In this document: positions 18,433-31,460 of the stretch, piece after piece
Numbering within the stretch: the stretch's first letter is position 1
Layout: the number at the start of each line of letters is the position of its first letter
From: Aquabacterium sp. OR-4
GTDB lineage: Bacteria; Pseudomonadota; Gammaproteobacteria; Burkholderiales; Burkholderiaceae_C
Assembly: GCF_025290835.2 (NCBI RefSeq)
Contig: NZ_JAOCQD020000002.1
Span: 1,612,001-1,676,000 of the forward strand
Length of the DNA: 64,000 bases
Direction of reading: 5' to 3'
Position numbers and translations under genes: made by a program
Notes under the pieces: generated by a model
Told to the model about the DNA's origin: nothing
The model's database searches: none
Seen by the model: the letters and a program-made list of their open reading frames with translations, nothing else

Positions 18433-21400
18433 TCAAGAAGCCACCCGCGCCAACACCGGCGCCAAAGCCACCCCCGTGTGCGTGCCACGCGCCACCAGCA
18501 GCTCCGGCGGACCCGCGGCCACCACCGTGCCCCCTGCGGTGCCGCCTTCGGGCCCCATGTCGATGACCCAATCGGCCTCGGCAATCACGTCGAGGTCGTG
18601 CTCGATCACCACCACGCTGTGGCCACCGGCCACCAGGCGATGCAGTACGCGGATCAGGCGTTCCACATCGGCCATGTGCAGGCCCACGGTGGGTTCGTCC
18701 AGCACGTACAGCGTGTGCGGCGGCTTCTGGCCACGCCGGGTCACATCGTCACGCACCTTGGACAGCTCGGTCACCAGCTTGATGCGCTGGGCCTCGCCAC
18801 CGCTCAGCGTGGGGCTGGGCTGGCCCAGCGTCAGGTAGCCCAGGCCCACGTCCTGCAGCAGCTGCAGCGGATGGGCGATGCTGGGCATGCTGGCGAAAAA
18901 CTCCACCGCCTCGTCCACGCTCATCTGCAGCACATCGCCGATGCTCTTGCCGCGCCAGCTCACGGCCAGCGTCTCGGGGGCAAAGCGCTGGCCGTGGCAC
19001 TGGTCGCAGGGCACCTTCACATCGGGCAGAAAACTCATCTCGATGGTGCGCATGCCCTGGCCCTCGCAGCCCGGGCAGCGGCCGTCGCCGGTGTTGAAGC
19101 TGAAGCGGCTGGCCGCATAGCCGCGGGCCTTGGATTCCAGCGTCTCGGCAAACAGCTTGCGGATCGCGTCCCAGAAACCGATGTAGGTGGCCGGGCAGCT
19201 GCGCGGTGTCTTGCCGATCGGCGTCTGGTCGACCTCGAGCACCCGGTCGATCAGGTCGAAGCCGGCCAGCCCGGTGCAGCCCGTCCAGCCGCCGGCCGGC
19301 AACTCGCCGGCGGCCAGCGCATCGCGGCCGGCCTTGCTGACCTTCATGGCCACGGCGGCCTGCACATTGGCCAGCAGCACGTCGCGCGCCAGCGTGCTCT
19401 TGCCCGAGCCGCTGACGCCGGTCACGGCCACCAGGCGCTGCAGCGGCACCTCGATGTCGACCTGCTGCAGGTTGTGCAGGTGCGCGCCGCGCAGCTGCAT
19501 CTGGAAGGTGGCGCGGTTCACCACACGCCGGGCCTGCAGCGGATGGATCAGCGGCCGCGCCAGGAAGCGCCCGGTGAGTGACTCGGCCACCGCGGCCAGA
19601 TCGGCCGCGCTGCCCTGGGCGATCAGCCGGCCGCCGCGCTTGCCGGCGCCGGGGCCGATGTCGATGATGTGGTCGGCGCGGCGGATGGTGTCTTCGTCGT
19701 GCTCCACCACCACCAGGGTGTTGCCCTGCTCGCTGAGCCGGCCCAGCGCCTTCAGCAGCACGCCGTTGTCGCGCGGGTGCAGGCCGTTGGTGGGCTCGTC
19801 GAGCACGTAGCACACGCCCTGCAGATTGCTGCCCAGCTGCGCGGCCAGGCGGATGCGCTGTGCCTCGCCGCCGCTCAGCGTGGGCGCCGCGCGGTCCAGC
19901 GTCAGGTAGCCCAGGCCCACTTCCTCGAGAAACTGCAGGCGGTTGCGGATCTCGGTGACCACGTCGCGGGCGATGGCCGCATCGCGGCCTTCCAGCGCCA
20001 GCGCTTGCACCCACTGCCGCGCCTGGCCCACCGACCATTGCGCCACCGTGGTGATGGCCTGGCCGTCAAAGCCGATGGCGCGCGCGGTGGGGTTCAGGCG
20101 CGTGCCCTGGCAATCGGGGCAGGGCTCGCCCGACAGGCCTTCCACCTCGGCCTCCTCGGACGGAAAGCTCTGCTCGCGGCCCTTGTCGCTGTCGTCGCGC
20201 ACGCTGTCATCGAGCGCCTTGCGCTGCTCGCGTGTCAGCGTCAGCCCGGTGCCCACGCAGCTGGTGCACCAGCCGTGCTTGCTGTTGTAGCTGAACATGC
20301 GCGGGTCCAGCTCGGGGTAGCTGGTGCCGCATTGCGGGCAGGCGCGCTTGGTGGAAAACACCTTCAGCGTGCCGATGCCCAGCGTGGGCGTGCCGGCCTC
20401 CATCGCGGCCGACAGGCCATCCAGCGGGCTGAGCAGGTGCAGCACGCCCTTGCCATGGTCCAGCGCCTTGGCCAGGGCCTCGCGCAGCGCGGCCTCGTCG
20501 GCCACGTTGACCACGAAGTCGGCCACCGGCAGCTCGAGCGTGTGCTCTTTGAAGCGGTCGAGCCGCGGCCACGGATCGGTCTTGATGAACTCGCCGTCCA
20601 CGCGCAGATGGCTGTGGCCGCGGGCCTTGGCCCACTTGGCCAGGTCGGTGTAGACACCCTTGCGGTTGACCACCAGCGGCGCCAGCAGGCCCACGTGCTG
20701 GCCGCGGTAATCGCGCAAGATCTGCGCGGCGATGCTCTCCACGCTTTGCGGCCGCACCTCGGCGCCATCGTGCACGCAGCGCTGGATGCCCAGCTTCACC
20801 CACAGCAGGCGCAGAAAGTGCCACACCTCGGTGGTGGTGGCCACCGTGCTCTTGCGCCCGCCACGGCTCAAGCGCTGCTCGATGGCCACCGTGGGCGGAA
20901 TGCCGTACACCGCGTCCACCTCGGGCCGGCCGGCCGGCTGCACGATGCTGCGCGCATAGGCGTTGAGGCTTTCGAGGTAGCGGCGCTGGCCCTCGTTGAA
21001 CAGGATGTCGAAGGCCAGCGTGCTCTTGCCCGAGCCCGACACCCCGGTGATGACGCTGAACTTGCCGTGCGGGATGTCGACGTTGAGGCTCTTGAGGTTG
21101 TGCTCCTTGGCATTGACGATGCGGATGTTGTCGCCACCCTGGGCTGCGCGCAGCGCACGCGCCGCATCACGCCGGGCCTTGGCCACCAGCTGCAGCGGCC
21201 GGCCCTCCTCGGCCTGCAGCGGGCCCTGGCCGATGGCCTGCTCGTAGTCGCGCAGCGCCGCGCCGGTGTGCGAGCTGGCATGCGCCTTCAGGTCTTCGGG
21301 CGTGCCCTGGGCCACCAGCGCGCCACCGCCCTCGCCGCCCTCGGGGCCGAGGTCGATCAGCCAGTCGGCGCTGCGGATGACATCGAGGTTGTGCTCGATG

Positions 21401-24186
21401 ACGATCAGCGAATGCCCGGCATCGAGCAGCCTGCGCAGGCTGCGCATCAGCTTGGCGATGTCGTCGAAGTGCAGGCCGGTGGTGGGCTCGTCGAACAGGA
21501 ACAGCGTGCCCTTCTTCGAGGCCGGCTGCCGGGGTCCGCTGGCGGCCTCGGCCAGAAAGCCGGCCAGCTTCAGGCGCTGGGCCTCGCCGCCGCTGAGCGT
21601 GGGCACCGGCTGGCCCAGGCGCACGTAGTCGAGGCCCACATCGACGATGGGCGCCAGCCGCGCCACCACCGCCGGGTCGCCGCTGAACACCACGCTGGCC
21701 TCGGCCACGGTGAGCTCCAGCACATCGGCCACGCTGAGCTTGTAGGCGCCGCGGATCAGCTTGACCTCGAGCAGCTCGGCGCGAAAGCGCTTGCCGTCGC
21801 AATCGGGGCAGCGCAGGTACACGTCGGACAGGAACTGCATCTCCACATGCTCGAAGCCCGAGCCGCCGCAGCTGGGGCAGCGGCCATCGCCGGCATTGAA
21901 GCTGAACATGCCGGCGGTGTACTTGCGCTCCACCGCCAGCGGCGCCAGCGCAAACAGCTTGCGGATCTCGTCCCAGGCGCCCACATAGCTCACCGGGTTG
22001 CTGCGCGCGGTCTTGCCGATCGGGCTCTGGTCGACAAACACCGTGTCGGCCAGCCAGTCGGCACCCAGCAGGCGATCGTGGGCGCCGGGCGTCTCGGTGG
22101 CCTTGCCGAAGTGGCGCAGCAGGGCCGGCACCAGCACGTCCTGCACCAGGGTGCTCTTGCCCGAGCCCGACACGCCGGTCACCACGGTCAGGCGCTGCAG
22201 CGGAAAGGCCACGTCGATGCCGCGCAGGTTGTGCTCGCGCACGCCTTCCAGGATCAGCTTGGGCGTGCTCTCGTTGACGAAGCGGCGCAGGCCGATGCCC
22301 ACCTGCTTGCGCCCGCCCAGGTAGGCGCCGGTCAGCGTGTCGGCGCTGCGCGCGGCCTCGGGCGTGCCGTCGTACACGATCTGGCCGCCACGCTCGCCAG
22401 GGCCCGGGCCCATGTCGATCAGGCGGTCGGCGGCCAGCATCACGGCCGGGTCGTGCTCCACCACCACCAGGGTGTTGCCGGCATCGCGCAGGCGCTGCAT
22501 GGCCTCGACGATGCGGTTCATGTCGCGCGGATGCAGGCCGATGCTGGGCTCGTCGAGCACGAACATGGTGTTGACCAGGCTGGTGCCCAGCGCGGTGGTC
22601 AGGTTGATGCGCTGCACCTCGCCGCCGCTGAGGGTGCGGCTCTGGCGGTCGAGCGTGAGGTAGGCCAGGCCCACGTCGCACAGGTACTTCAGGCGCGTGC
22701 GCACCTCGTCGAGCAGCAGCTTCAGCGCCTCGTCGAGCATGGTGCTGGGCAGCGTGAGGCCGTCGAAGAAGCGGCGCAGGCGCTCGATCGGCAGCAGCAT
22801 CAGGTCGTGCAGGGCCAGGCCGGGCAAGGCATCCAGCTGGGCGCGGCTCCACTGCACGCCGGCCGGCATGAAGCGCTGGTAGCGCCCGCCGTCCATGGCC
22901 GCATCGGCATCGGCCTGGCCGCCGATGCGCCACTGCAGGGCCTCGGTCTTGAGCCGCGCGCCGTGGCAGCTGCCGCAGGGCGTGTAGCTGCGGTACTTGG
23001 ACAGCAAGACGCGGATGTGCATCTTGTAGGCCTTGCTCTCCAGGTACTCGAAGAAGCGGTGCACGCCGTACCACTGCTTGTTCCAGTTGCCGGTCCAGTG
23101 CGGGCTGCCGTTGATCACCCAGTCGTGCTGCGCCGCACTGAGCTGGCTCCAGGGCGTGTCGCGCGGGATGCCGGCCTCGCCGGCGTACTTGATCAGGTCG
23201 TCCTGGCACTCGGCCCAGGCCGGCGTCTGCAGCGGCTTGATGGCGCCGTTGCGCAGGGTCTTGCGGTGGTCGGGGATCACCAGGCCCAGGTCGACACCGA
23301 TCACGCGGCCAAAGCCGCGGCAGGCCTCGCAGGCACCGAAGGCCGAGTTGAAGCTGAACAGCGCCGGCTGCGGCTCGGCATAGCGCAGGTCGCTGTCGGG
23401 GCAGTGCAGGCCGGTGGAAAAGCGCCACAGCTCGGGCTCGGCATCCCCTTCCTGCAAGGCATAGACGTTGACCCGGCCGCTGCCGCGCTTGAGCGCGGTC
23501 TCGATGGCCTCGACCACGCGCACCTTCTCGGCGCCGGCCAGGCGCAGGCGGTCGGCCACCACGTCCAGGACTTTGCGGGCGCTCGCGGCTTGGGACGCCC
23601 CGGCGCCGCTCGTGCGCTCATTGACCACCCGCTCGGCCTGCACGCGTGTGAAGCCGCTGGCGCTGAGCCACTGCGCCACCTCGTCCGGGGTCACGCTGGC
23701 CGGCAGCTCCACCGGAAAGGTGATCACCACGCGCGGGTCACCCTGGGCCGCGGCGCGCTCGCACAGCGCGCGGTAGATGGTTTCGGGTGAATCGTGGCGC
23801 ACACGCTGTGCGGTCTGGCGGTCAAACAGCTCGGCGGCGCGGGCGAACAGCAGCTTCAGGTGGTCGTTCAGCTCGGTCATCGTGCCGACCGTGCTGCGAC
23901 TGGTGCGCACCGGGTTGGTCTGGTCGATGGCGATGGCCGGCGGCACGCCGTCGACCTTGTCGACCGCCGGCCGGTCCATGCGGTCGAGAAACTGCCGTGC
24001 GTAGGCGCTGAAGGTCTCCACGTAGCGCCGCTGCCCCTCGGCATACAGGGTGTCGAACACCAGGCTGCTCTTGCCCGAGCCGCTGGGCCCGGTCACCACG
24101 GTCAGCTCGCCGGTGCGGATGTCCAGGTCGAGGTTCTTCAGGTTGTGCTGACGGGCGCCACGGATGCGGATCAGGCCGGAGGACAT
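18433..24186 (-). CDS. uvrA: Double-length UvrA-type excinuclease ABC subunit
   Basis: The 1917-residue protein contains two complete UvrA units in tandem, the second starting near residue 1010. Four Walker A motifs are visible: GPSGSGKSS (33-41) and three GVSGSGKST copies near residues 674, 1049 and 1594. Several LSGGE signatures and zinc-finger CXXC pairs (for example CPSCGGSG with CPDC, and CPGCEGQG with CDQC) are retained. UvrA is the damage-recognition ATPase of nucleotide excision repair; normally two 940-residue chains dimerise, so this fusion could fold as an intramolecular dimer. The ATG at 24186 ([16 protein letters not shown]) matches the UvrA N-terminus. Whether a standard uvrA also exists elsewhere in the genome cannot be seen. 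Confidence 0.9.
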   Translation of the reverse strand: MSSGLIRIRGARQHNLKNLDLDIRTGELTVVTGPSGSGKSSLVFDTLYAEGQRRYVETFSAYARQFLDRMDRPAVDKVDGVPPAIAIDQTNPVRTSRSTVGTMTELNDHLKLLFARAAELFDRQTAQRVRHDSPETIYRALCERAAAQGDPRVVITFPVELPASVTPDEVAQWLSASGFTRVQAERVVNERTSGAGASQAASARKVLDVVADRLRLAGAEKVRVVEAIETALKRGSGRVNVYALQEGDAEPELWRFSTGLHCPDSDLRYAEPQPALFSFNSAFGACEACRGFGRVIGVDLGLVIPDHRKTLRNGAIKPLQTPAWAECQDDLIKYAGEAGIPRDTPWSQLSAAQHDWVINGSPHWTGNWNKQWYGVHRFFEYLESKAYKMHIRVLLSKYRSYTPCGSCHGARLKTEALQWRIGGQADADAAMDGGRYQRFMPAGVQWSRAQLDALPGLALHDLMLLPIERLRRFFDGLTLPSTMLDEALKLLLDEVRTRLKYLCDVGLAYLTLDRQSRTLSGGEVQRINLTTALGTSLVNTMFVLDEPSIGLHPRDMNRIVEAMQRLRDAGNTLVVVEHDPAVMLAADRLIDMGPGPGERGGQIVYDGTPEAARSADTLTGAYLGGRKQVGIGLRRFVNESTPKLILEGVREHNLRGIDVAFPLQRLTVVTGVSGSGKSTLVQDVLVPALLRHFGKATETPGAHDRLLGADWLADTVFVDQSPIGKTARSNPVSYVGAWDEIRKLFALAPLAVERKYTAGMFSFNAGDGRCPSCGGSGFEHVEMQFLSDVYLRCPDCDGKRFRAELLEVKLIRGAYKLSVADVLELTVAEASVVFSGDPAVVARLAPIVDVGLDYVRLGQPVPTLSGGEAQRLKLAGFLAEAASGPRQPASKKGTLFLFDEPTTGLHFDDIAKLMRSLRRLLDAGHSLIVIEHNLDVIRSADWLIDLGPEGGEGGGALVAQGTPEDLKAHASSHTGAALRDYEQAIGQGPLQAEEGRPLQLVAKARRDAARALRAAQGGDNIRIVNAKEHNLKSLNVDIPHGKFSVITGVSGSGKSTLAFDILFNEGQRRYLESLNAYARSIVQPAGRPEVDAVYGIPPTVAIEQRLSRGGRKSTVATTTEVWHFLRLLWVKLGIQRCVHDGAEVRPQSVESIAAQILRDYRGQHVGLLAPLVVNRKGVYTDLAKWAKARGHSHLRVDGEFIKTDPWPRLDRFKEHTLELPVADFVVNVADEAALREALAKALDHGKGVLHLLSPLDGLSAAMEAGTPTLGIGTLKVFSTKRACPQCGTSYPELDPRMFSYNSKHGWCTSCVGTGLTLTREQRKALDDSVRDDSDKGREQSFPSEEAEVEGLSGEPCPDCQGTRLNPTARAIGFDGQAITTVAQWSVGQARQWVQALALEGRDAAIARDVVTEIRNRLQFLEEVGLGYLTLDRAAPTLSGGEAQRIRLAAQLGSNLQGVCYVLDEPTNGLHPRDNGVLLKALGRLSEQGNTLVVVEHDEDTIRRADHIIDIGPGAGKRGGRLIAQGSAADLAAVAESLTGRFLARPLIHPLQARRVVNRATFQMQLRGAHLHNLQQVDIEVPLQRLVAVTGVSGSGKSTLARDVLLANVQAAVAMKVSKAGRDALAAGELPAGGWTGCTGLAGFDLIDRVLEVDQTPIGKTPRSCPATYIGFWDAIRKLFAETLESKARGYAASRFSFNTGDGRCPGCEGQGMRTIEMSFLPDVKVPCDQCHGQRFAPETLAVSWRGKSIGDVLQMSVDEAVEFFASMPSIAHPLQLLQDVGLGYLTLGQPSPTLSGGEAQRIKLVTELSKVRDDVTRRGQKPPHTLYVLDEPTVGLHMADVERLIRVLHRLVAGGHSVVVIEHDLDVIAEADWVIDMGPEGGTAGGTVVAAGPPELLVARGTHTGVALAPVLARVAS

Positions 24187-24447
24187 GGTGTGGGTGCAGG
24201 TGGCGCGGGGGTGGGGGCGGGCCATTCTAGGCAGCACCCCCCGCGCGCCAGCGGTGGCGTGCCGAAGCCCCACGCCCGGCGGGGCAAGGCCCCGGCGCGG
24301 CCGCCGGGCGCTGGCCGGCCGCCTGCGCGTGGACAGCCCGCTTTGACGGCACATTTCGTCCGAGCACCGGTACGCGATACCCCTAAGATGAAGGCTGTGA
24401 TCTTCGTCACACACTTGCGCCACCATTGGCCTTGGAGGACTTGCGCG

Positions 24448-25581
24448 ATGCCATTTCTGTCTGTTTTGCCACGGATCACGCTGTGCAGCCTGGCCGCGTG
24501 GCTGGGGCTGATCGGCCCGGCGTCTGCGCAATTGCGGGTCGGCCAGACGGCCGGCCACAGCGGCGCGGTGGCAGCCACGGTCAAGGAGGCCACCGCCGGC
24601 GCACGCCTGGTGTTCGAGCAGGTCAATGCGCGCGGCGGCATCGGCGGACAGAAGATCGAGCTGGTGCAGATGGACGACAAGTTCGAGCCCGCGCTGGCCG
24701 CCGCCAATGCGCGCCAACTGGCCGACCAGGGCGTGATCGCGCTGTTTCTCACCCGCGGCACGCCGCACAACCAGGCCATCCTGCCGCTGCTGGAGCAGGC
24801 CCGGCTGCCGCTGGTGGCGCCCAGCACCGGCGCCATGCTGCTGCACCAGCCGGTCAACCCGTGGGTGTTCAATGTGCGCGCCTCGTACCAGCGCGAGGCC
24901 GAGCGCCTGGTGCGCCACCTGCTGCAGACCGGCGTCTCGCGCCTGGCCATCGTGCAGGTGGCCGACAGCTTTGGCGACGACGGCGCCGCCGGCGCGCTGC
25001 GCGGCTTTGCGCCGGGCAAGCCGCCGGTGGCCCACCTCAAGTACGACCGCAGCAAGCCCGACTTTGCGCCGGTGGTCAAGCAGCTGATGGGCAGCGACGC
25101 GCAGGCGGTGCTGTTCGTCGGCTCGGGCACGGCGGTGGTCGACGGCATGAAGGCGCTGCGCGCCGGCGGCAGCGCGGCCCAGCTGGCCACGCTGTCGAAC
25201 AACGCCTCGTCAGGCTTCGTCAAGTCGCTCGGGCCGCTGGCCCATGGCGTGATCGTGAGCCAGGTGCTGCCCGGCGAGCGCGCACTGGCGGTGCCGCTGG
25301 TGAAGGAGGCCCACGACCTGCTGGCCCAGCACCCCGGCCTGGCCACCGAGGTGACGCCCGCGCTGCTGGAAGGCCTGGTCAGCGCCAAGGTGCTGGTGGA
25401 AGGCCTGCGCCGCGCCGCCGCGGCGCGCGACCTCAGCCGCGCCGGCCTGCAGCAGGCGCTCAACGGCATCAGCAAGCTCAACCTGGGCGGGCTGGAGCTG
25501 AGCTACTCGCCCAGCGACCACAGCGGCCTCGACTACGCCGACCTGTCGATCATCGGCGCCGACGGCCGCTTCAAGCGCTGA
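24448..25581 (+). CDS. ABC transporter substrate-binding protein, Leu/Ile/Val-binding family
   Basis: The 377-residue precursor has a signal peptide ending near ASAQ (about residue 29) and then a type I periplasmic-binding fold of the LivJ-like family (LRVGQTAGHSG at the start, GLELSYSPSDHSGLDYADLSII near the end). These proteins bind amino acids, amides or aromatic acids for an ABC importer; no permease or ATPase gene is nearby, so this is an orphan binding protein that could also feed a sensory system. The start at 24448 has GGAGG at 24434-24438. An ATG at 24388 would add 20 residues but has no ribosome binding site. The 261-bp gap to uvrA must hold divergent promoters; none was clear. Confidence 0.85.
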   Translation: MPFLSVLPRITLCSLAAWLGLIGPASAQLRVGQTAGHSGAVAATVKEATAGARLVFEQVNARGGIGGQKIELVQMDDKFEPALAAANARQLADQGVIALFLTRGTPHNQAILPLLEQARLPLVAPSTGAMLLHQPVNPWVFNVRASYQREAERLVRHLLQTGVSRLAIVQVADSFGDDGAAGALRGFAPGKPPVAHLKYDRSKPDFAPVVKQLMGSDAQAVLFVGSGTAVVDGMKALRAGGSAAQLATLSNNASSGFVKSLGPLAHGVIVSQVLPGERALAVPLVKEAHDLLAQHPGLATEVTPALLEGLVSAKVLVEGLRRAAAARDLSRAGLQQALNGISKLNLGGLELSYSPSDHSGLDYADLSIIGADGRFKR

Positions 25582-25717
25582 TGGCTGCGGGTGTGCACGA
25601 AGCGAATGCGCAACGACACAGAAACACCCGGTTACCGATGTTAGAGTCAGCGCAGGTAGGGAGTGGATCCGCATCGAGCCGAGCAACGGCCGCGGGCCAA
25701 GCATCGTCGCTGTACGG

Positions 25718-27745
<2,028 letters not shown>

Positions 27746-27895
27746 CGGCCGGCGCGCCTGCGCCGTACCAGGCGGGCGCCCCGGCACCCGGCGCCGGGCC
27801 CGTGTTGCTGCTCGGTGAAGCCCCGGTAAATAGGCCGCGGCCGGCTGCACAGATCGGCTGTTGAGCGCGGCGGCTGGCCGCGTACCGTAGCGGTC

Positions 27896-28801
27896 ATGAC
27901 AGCCGCCGTCCGAACCCTGCCCGAGCCTGCCCCGCCGCCCCTGCCGGCGCGCGTGCTGGTGGTCGACCCCGATGCCCAGGTGCAGCAATGGCTGGCCCAG
28001 TGCCTGCGGCCGCATGGCCACCGCGTGCATGCCGCGCGGCACGCCGAAGCGATTGCCCAGGCGCCGGCGCGTGGCTTCGAGCTGGTGATGATGAGCCCGC
28101 GCGCGCCCTCGGCCCAGCCCGACTGGCCGCGTGCGGCCGGCAGCGCGGGCGATGCCTGGCAGCGGCTGCGCGGCCTGCGCGACGCCGCGCCGCGGTTGCC
28201 GGTGATCGTGCTGCAGCCGCATGCCGACGCCACCGACCGCGCCGTGGCGCTGGAGCTGGGCGCCGACGCGGTGGTGGACGACGACTGCGGCCCGCGCGAA
28301 CTGCGCGCCCGCGTGGCCGCGCTGCTGCGCCGCCACCGCGACGATCGGCGCGGCCTGCCCGCCGAAGGCCCGGCCGCCGCCGGCGGCTGGCGCCTGGATG
28401 CCGCGCGCCGCGGCGTGCACGCCCCGGACGGCACCGATGGCGACGCGGCCGGCGAGCTGTTCATCGCGCTGTCGGCCAGCGAGTTCAGGCTGCTGCGGGC
28501 GCTGATGCAGCAGCCCGGGCGGCCGCTGCAGCGCGCCGATCTGCTGAGCCTGGCGCTCGGCGCCGCCGAGGCGCAGCGCGAGCGCAGCATCGACCTGCTG
28601 GTCTCGCGCCTGCGCCGCACGCTGGGCGACGACCCGCAGATGCCGCGCCTGATCCGCACCGTGCGTGGCGCCGGCTACTGCTTCGAGCCGCTCATCCGGC
28701 GTGCTGGGTCGCTGCGCGCGCCGATGGTGTCAAACGCCTCACACCAAGGCGACACCGGATTGACAGACGGCGCCGACGATCACATCACCGGCATTCCGTG
28801 A
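27896..28801 (+). CDS. OmpR-type response regulator with degenerate receiver
   Basis: The 301-residue protein has a receiver fold (18-140) and a winged-helix DNA-binding domain (about 190-265, ending RTVRGAGYCFEPL as in OmpR/PhoB). The acidic pair (Asp24, Asp26) is kept, but the phosphoacceptor position is Ser67 (ELVMMSPRAP), the conserved Thr/Ser is Gln107 and the conserved Lys is lost (VVDDDCG). Classical phosphorylation is therefore unlikely, and it should act as an atypical, constitutive or ligand-controlled regulator. A Pro-rich N-terminal tail of 17 residues is unusual. It follows the hybrid kinase on the same strand after 150 bp. Confidence 0.85.
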   Translation: MTAAVRTLPEPAPPPLPARVLVVDPDAQVQQWLAQCLRPHGHRVHAARHAEAIAQAPARGFELVMMSPRAPSAQPDWPRAAGSAGDAWQRLRGLRDAAPRLPVIVLQPHADATDRAVALELGADAVVDDDCGPRELRARVAALLRRHRDDRRGLPAEGPAAAGGWRLDAARRGVHAPDGTDGDAAGELFIALSASEFRLLRALMQQPGRPLQRADLLSLALGAAEAQRERSIDLLVSRLRRTLGDDPQMPRLIRTVRGAGYCFEPLIRRAGSLRAPMVSNASHQGDTGLTDGADDHITGIP

Positions 28802-28877
28802 CCGCCAAAGGGCGCGTTGACGGGCGACCGGCAGCACTCCTCGCTCACGACGCGATCCACGCCACGAAAGGTTCACG

Positions 28878-29627
28878 ATGAATGTCTCCTCCTCCTCGAT
28901 GCAGGCCAGCCAGGCCTGGGCCATGCAGACCATGCGCGCGGCCTCGGCCGGCGCCAGCCAGGGCAGCAGCGCCACCAGCGCCAGCAGCAGCGACTACGCC
29001 GCGGTGGCCCGCCAGGGCGGCGAAGGCGGCCGCGGCGGCCCGCCACCGGGCCCGCCGCCCGATGCCGCCGGCAGCAGCAGCGCCACGGCCGGCCTGTCGA
29101 CGATGCAGTTCGCCGCGATGGGCGCTGGCGGTGGCGCGCCGCAAGACCCGATCGCCTCGCTCGACAGCGACGGCGACGGCAGCGTCTCGGGCAGCGAGTT
29201 CGGCCTCGACAGCGCCAGCGACGCGGCCCAGCAGTTCTTCTCGGCCATCGACACCAGCGGCGACGGCGCACTGAGCAGCGACGAGATCACCGCGATGCGC
29301 GAGCAGATGATGGCCGCGCACGAGGCCCAACGCGCCAGCGGCAGCCAGGGCAGCAGCGCCACCGACGGCACGCAAGCCACCGAAGGCCCGCGCGGCCCGC
29401 ACCGTGGCCCGCCGCCCCCGCCGCCAGCGGGCGAGGACGACAGCACGACGACCGGCACGGCCACCACCACCACCACCACGGCCACGTCCAGCACCACCGC
29501 CACCGCCACCCCATCCAGCGGCACGGCCACCGGCTTCGACGCCAAGGCCATGATCGAGAAGATCGCCCAGCACTACGCGGCCTACACCGCCTCGCAGGCC
29601 ACCAGCGGCCTCACCGCAACGGCTTGA
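28878..29627 (+). CDS. EF-hand domain protein, Ser/Gly/Pro-rich
   Basis: The 249-residue protein contains two canonical EF-hand loops, Asp96-x-Asp98-x-Asp100-Gly ... Glu107 and Asp125-x-Ser127-x-Asp129-Gly ... Glu136, within otherwise low-complexity sequence (Ser-rich start, GGPPPGPPP segment, a Thr-rich stretch near residues 190-215). No standard signal peptide is present, although the N-terminus resembles EF-hand proteins of Xanthomonas and Burkholderiales such as XopAW-like ones. It should bind calcium; the partner is unknown. It lies 76 bp downstream of the degenerate response regulator on the same strand, so the kinase, regulator and this protein may form one unit. Confidence 0.8.
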   Translation: MNVSSSSMQASQAWAMQTMRAASAGASQGSSATSASSSDYAAVARQGGEGGRGGPPPGPPPDAAGSSSATAGLSTMQFAAMGAGGGAPQDPIASLDSDGDGSVSGSEFGLDSASDAAQQFFSAIDTSGDGALSSDEITAMREQMMAAHEAQRASGSQGSSATDGTQATEGPRGPHRGPPPPPPAGEDDSTTTGTATTTTTTATSSTTATATPSSGTATGFDAKAMIEKIAQHYAAYTASQATSGLTATA

Positions 29628-29708
29628 TGGCGCCGCCGGGCCGCCCCGGGCCGGCCCGTGCACACCGGGCGGGCGGCGTGGCGTGCCCGCGCCGCCGGGT
29701 GCCCGAAC

Positions 29709-30635
29709 TCAGTACCGCTCGGGCACGAACATCTCCGGCGGCACCGGGTTGCGCACGTAGTCGGCATGGCGCTCGCGCTGCGGCAGCAGGATCTCGGCGC
29801 GCTCGACCTCGTGGTAGTCAAACTGCGCCAGCAGATGCTGGATGCAGTTCAGCCGCGCGCGCTTCTTGTCCACCGCCTGCACCACCCACCACGGCGCCTC
29901 GGGGATGTGGGTGCGCTCGAGCATGGCCTCCTTGGCCTTGGTGTACTCCTCCCAGCGGCGGCGGCTTTCGAGGTCCATCGGGCTGAGCTTCCACTGCTTC
30001 AGCGGATCATGGATGCGGCCGAGGAAGCGCACATGCTGCTCCTCGTCGGTGATCGAGAACCAGTACTTGATCAGCGTGATGCCCGATCGCACCAGCATGC
30101 GCTCGAACTCGGGCACCGAGCGGAAGAACTCCTCCACCTCGTCTTCCGAGCAAAAGCCCATCACCCGCTCGACGCCGGCGCGGTTGTACCAGCTGCGGTC
30201 GAACAGCACCATCTCGCCGGCCGCCGGCAGGTGCGGCACATAGCGCTGGAAGTACCACTGGGTCTTCTCGCGGTCGTTGGGCGCCGGCAGCGCCACCACG
30301 CGGCATACGCGCGGGTTCAGGCGCTGGGTGATGCGCTTGATGGCGCCGCCCTTGCCCGCCGCGTCGCGCCCCTCGAACAGGATCACCACCTTCTGGCGCG
30401 TGTGCGCCACCCAGTCCTGCAGCGTGACCAGTTCGCGCTGCAGGCGAAACAGCTCCTTGAAATAGGCCACGCGCTCGCTGCGCGCCACCGACTCGTCGGG
30501 CGAGGCGTCCAGCCCGGCCAGGGCCTCGTCGACGGTGCGGTCCTCGATCTCGAGCTCGAGTTCCTCGTCGTAGCCATCGAGCAGATCGCGGCGGATGCGC
30601 TCGATGAGCGCGTCATGGTCAGGGGGCAGGGTCAT
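29709..30635 (-). CDS. ppk2: Polyphosphate kinase 2
   Basis: The 308-residue protein has the PPK2 catalytic core: Walker A GRDAAGKGG (89-97), the lid segment with PNDREKTQWYFQRY, and Walker B region DRSWYNRAG beginning at Asp146. Later motifs KYWFSITDEEQ and PLKQWKLSPMD are also those of single-domain class I PPK2. The enzyme phosphorylates nucleoside diphosphates (or the reverse) with inorganic polyphosphate in the cytoplasm. The start MTLPPDHDALIERI at 30635 was preferred because the upstream open frame is low-complexity and overlaps the divergent thioesterase region. Confidence 0.93.
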   Translation of the reverse strand: MTLPPDHDALIERIRRDLLDGYDEELELEIEDRTVDEALAGLDASPDESVARSERVAYFKELFRLQRELVTLQDWVAHTRQKVVILFEGRDAAGKGGAIKRITQRLNPRVCRVVALPAPNDREKTQWYFQRYVPHLPAAGEMVLFDRSWYNRAGVERVMGFCSEDEVEEFFRSVPEFERMLVRSGITLIKYWFSITDEEQHVRFLGRIHDPLKQWKLSPMDLESRRRWEEYTKAKEAMLERTHIPEAPWWVVQAVDKKRARLNCIQHLLAQFDYHEVERAEILLPQRERHADYVRNPVPPEMFVPERY

Positions 30636-30927
30636 GCGGACGACGGCGCGGGGCCGGTGCGGTGCGGGCGTCGAAACGCCGGGAGGGGTGAAACAACGGT
30701 GCCTGCATGCTTGGCCCGGCAGATGACAGTGGCATGACACCCGAAGCCACCACCCCGCAAGCCTTGCGCCGCAGCGCCCCGGCCTGCCAAGGCGGCAACA
30801 ACGGCCAGGGCGGCCAGACCCGCCCATGCTGCCACGGCGGCCGCCGAGATGAGCGTTCCGGCCAATCGCGGCGGCCGGCCCGGCCATCGCCAGTGCGGCC
30901 AGGCTTGCGGCATGCTCGGGCCCCAGC
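30636..30927. other. Intergenic region between ppk2 and the thioesterase gene
   Basis: This 292-bp divergent gap should hold promoters for both neighbours, but no convincing -35/-10 pair was found. A minus-strand reading frame (30632-30913) with one hydrophobic stretch exists; it is judged doubtful because it lacks a ribosome binding site and overlaps the ppk2 start. Confidence 0.4.
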
Positions 30928-31416
30928 ATGACGTCACACCCCACCACGCCACCCGCAGCAGCCTCGCCCTCGGCCCCGGACGAGGCCTCGCCACCCGAGC
31001 CTGCACTGCACGGGCGCGAGCGCCATGTGCCCTTCATTGCGCACCTGGGCATCCACCGCGTGCGGGCCGACCATGGCGAGGCGCTGATCGAGCTCACGCT
31101 GCGGCCCGAGCTGTGCAACAACCATGGCGGCGGCCATGGCGGTGTGATGATGACCCTGCTCGACTGCGCCATGGCCCATGCGGCGCTGAGCCGCATCGAC
31201 TACAGCCGCGAGGTGGTGACGGTGGACATGCACATCGCCTTCATGCACCCCGCCAGCGGCCGGCTGCAGGCCACCGGCCGCGCCACCGGCGGTGGCCGCT
31301 CGGTGTGCTTTTGCGAGGCCGAGATCCGCGACGACCACGGCCATGTCATCGCCAAGAGCATGGGCACGTTCCGCTACCGGGCGCCGGCCACGGGGGATGG
31401 GCCGGGGCGGGTTTGA
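30928..31416 (+). CDS. PaaI-family hotdog thioesterase
   Basis: The 162-residue protein is a hotdog-fold acyl-CoA thioesterase: the motif HGGGHGGVMMTLLDCAMAHA (His70, Gly71, Gly72, Asp79) matches the PaaI/4HBT signature with the catalytic acid on the long helix, and the end of the fold (MGTFRYR) is conserved. The first 35 residues are a Pro/Ala-rich tail unlikely to be folded. It would release free CoA and acid from acyl- or aroyl-CoA. It lies 630 bp upstream of the catabolic island on the same strand but separated by repeats, so it may or may not belong to it. Confidence 0.85.
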   Translation: MTSHPTTPPAAASPSAPDEASPPEPALHGRERHVPFIAHLGIHRVRADHGEALIELTLRPELCNNHGGGHGGVMMTLLDCAMAHAALSRIDYSREVVTVDMHIAFMHPASGRLQATGRATGGGRSVCFCEAEIRDDHGHVIAKSMGTFRYRAPATGDGPGRV

Positions 31417-31460
31417 TTCTGTTGTCGCCTGCCCAGCCTGTTTGGCTTGCCCAGGCCGGT

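Noticed and set aside
19669..23790. Plus-strand frame of 1373 codons opposite uvrA
   Set aside because: It mirrors uvrA codon usage, has no domain pattern and would require full overlap with a well-defined gene.
30632..30913. Minus-strand frame with one hydrophobic segment next to ppk2
   Set aside because: It overlaps the ppk2 start, has no ribosome binding site and no recognisable family; only one helix-like stretch is present.
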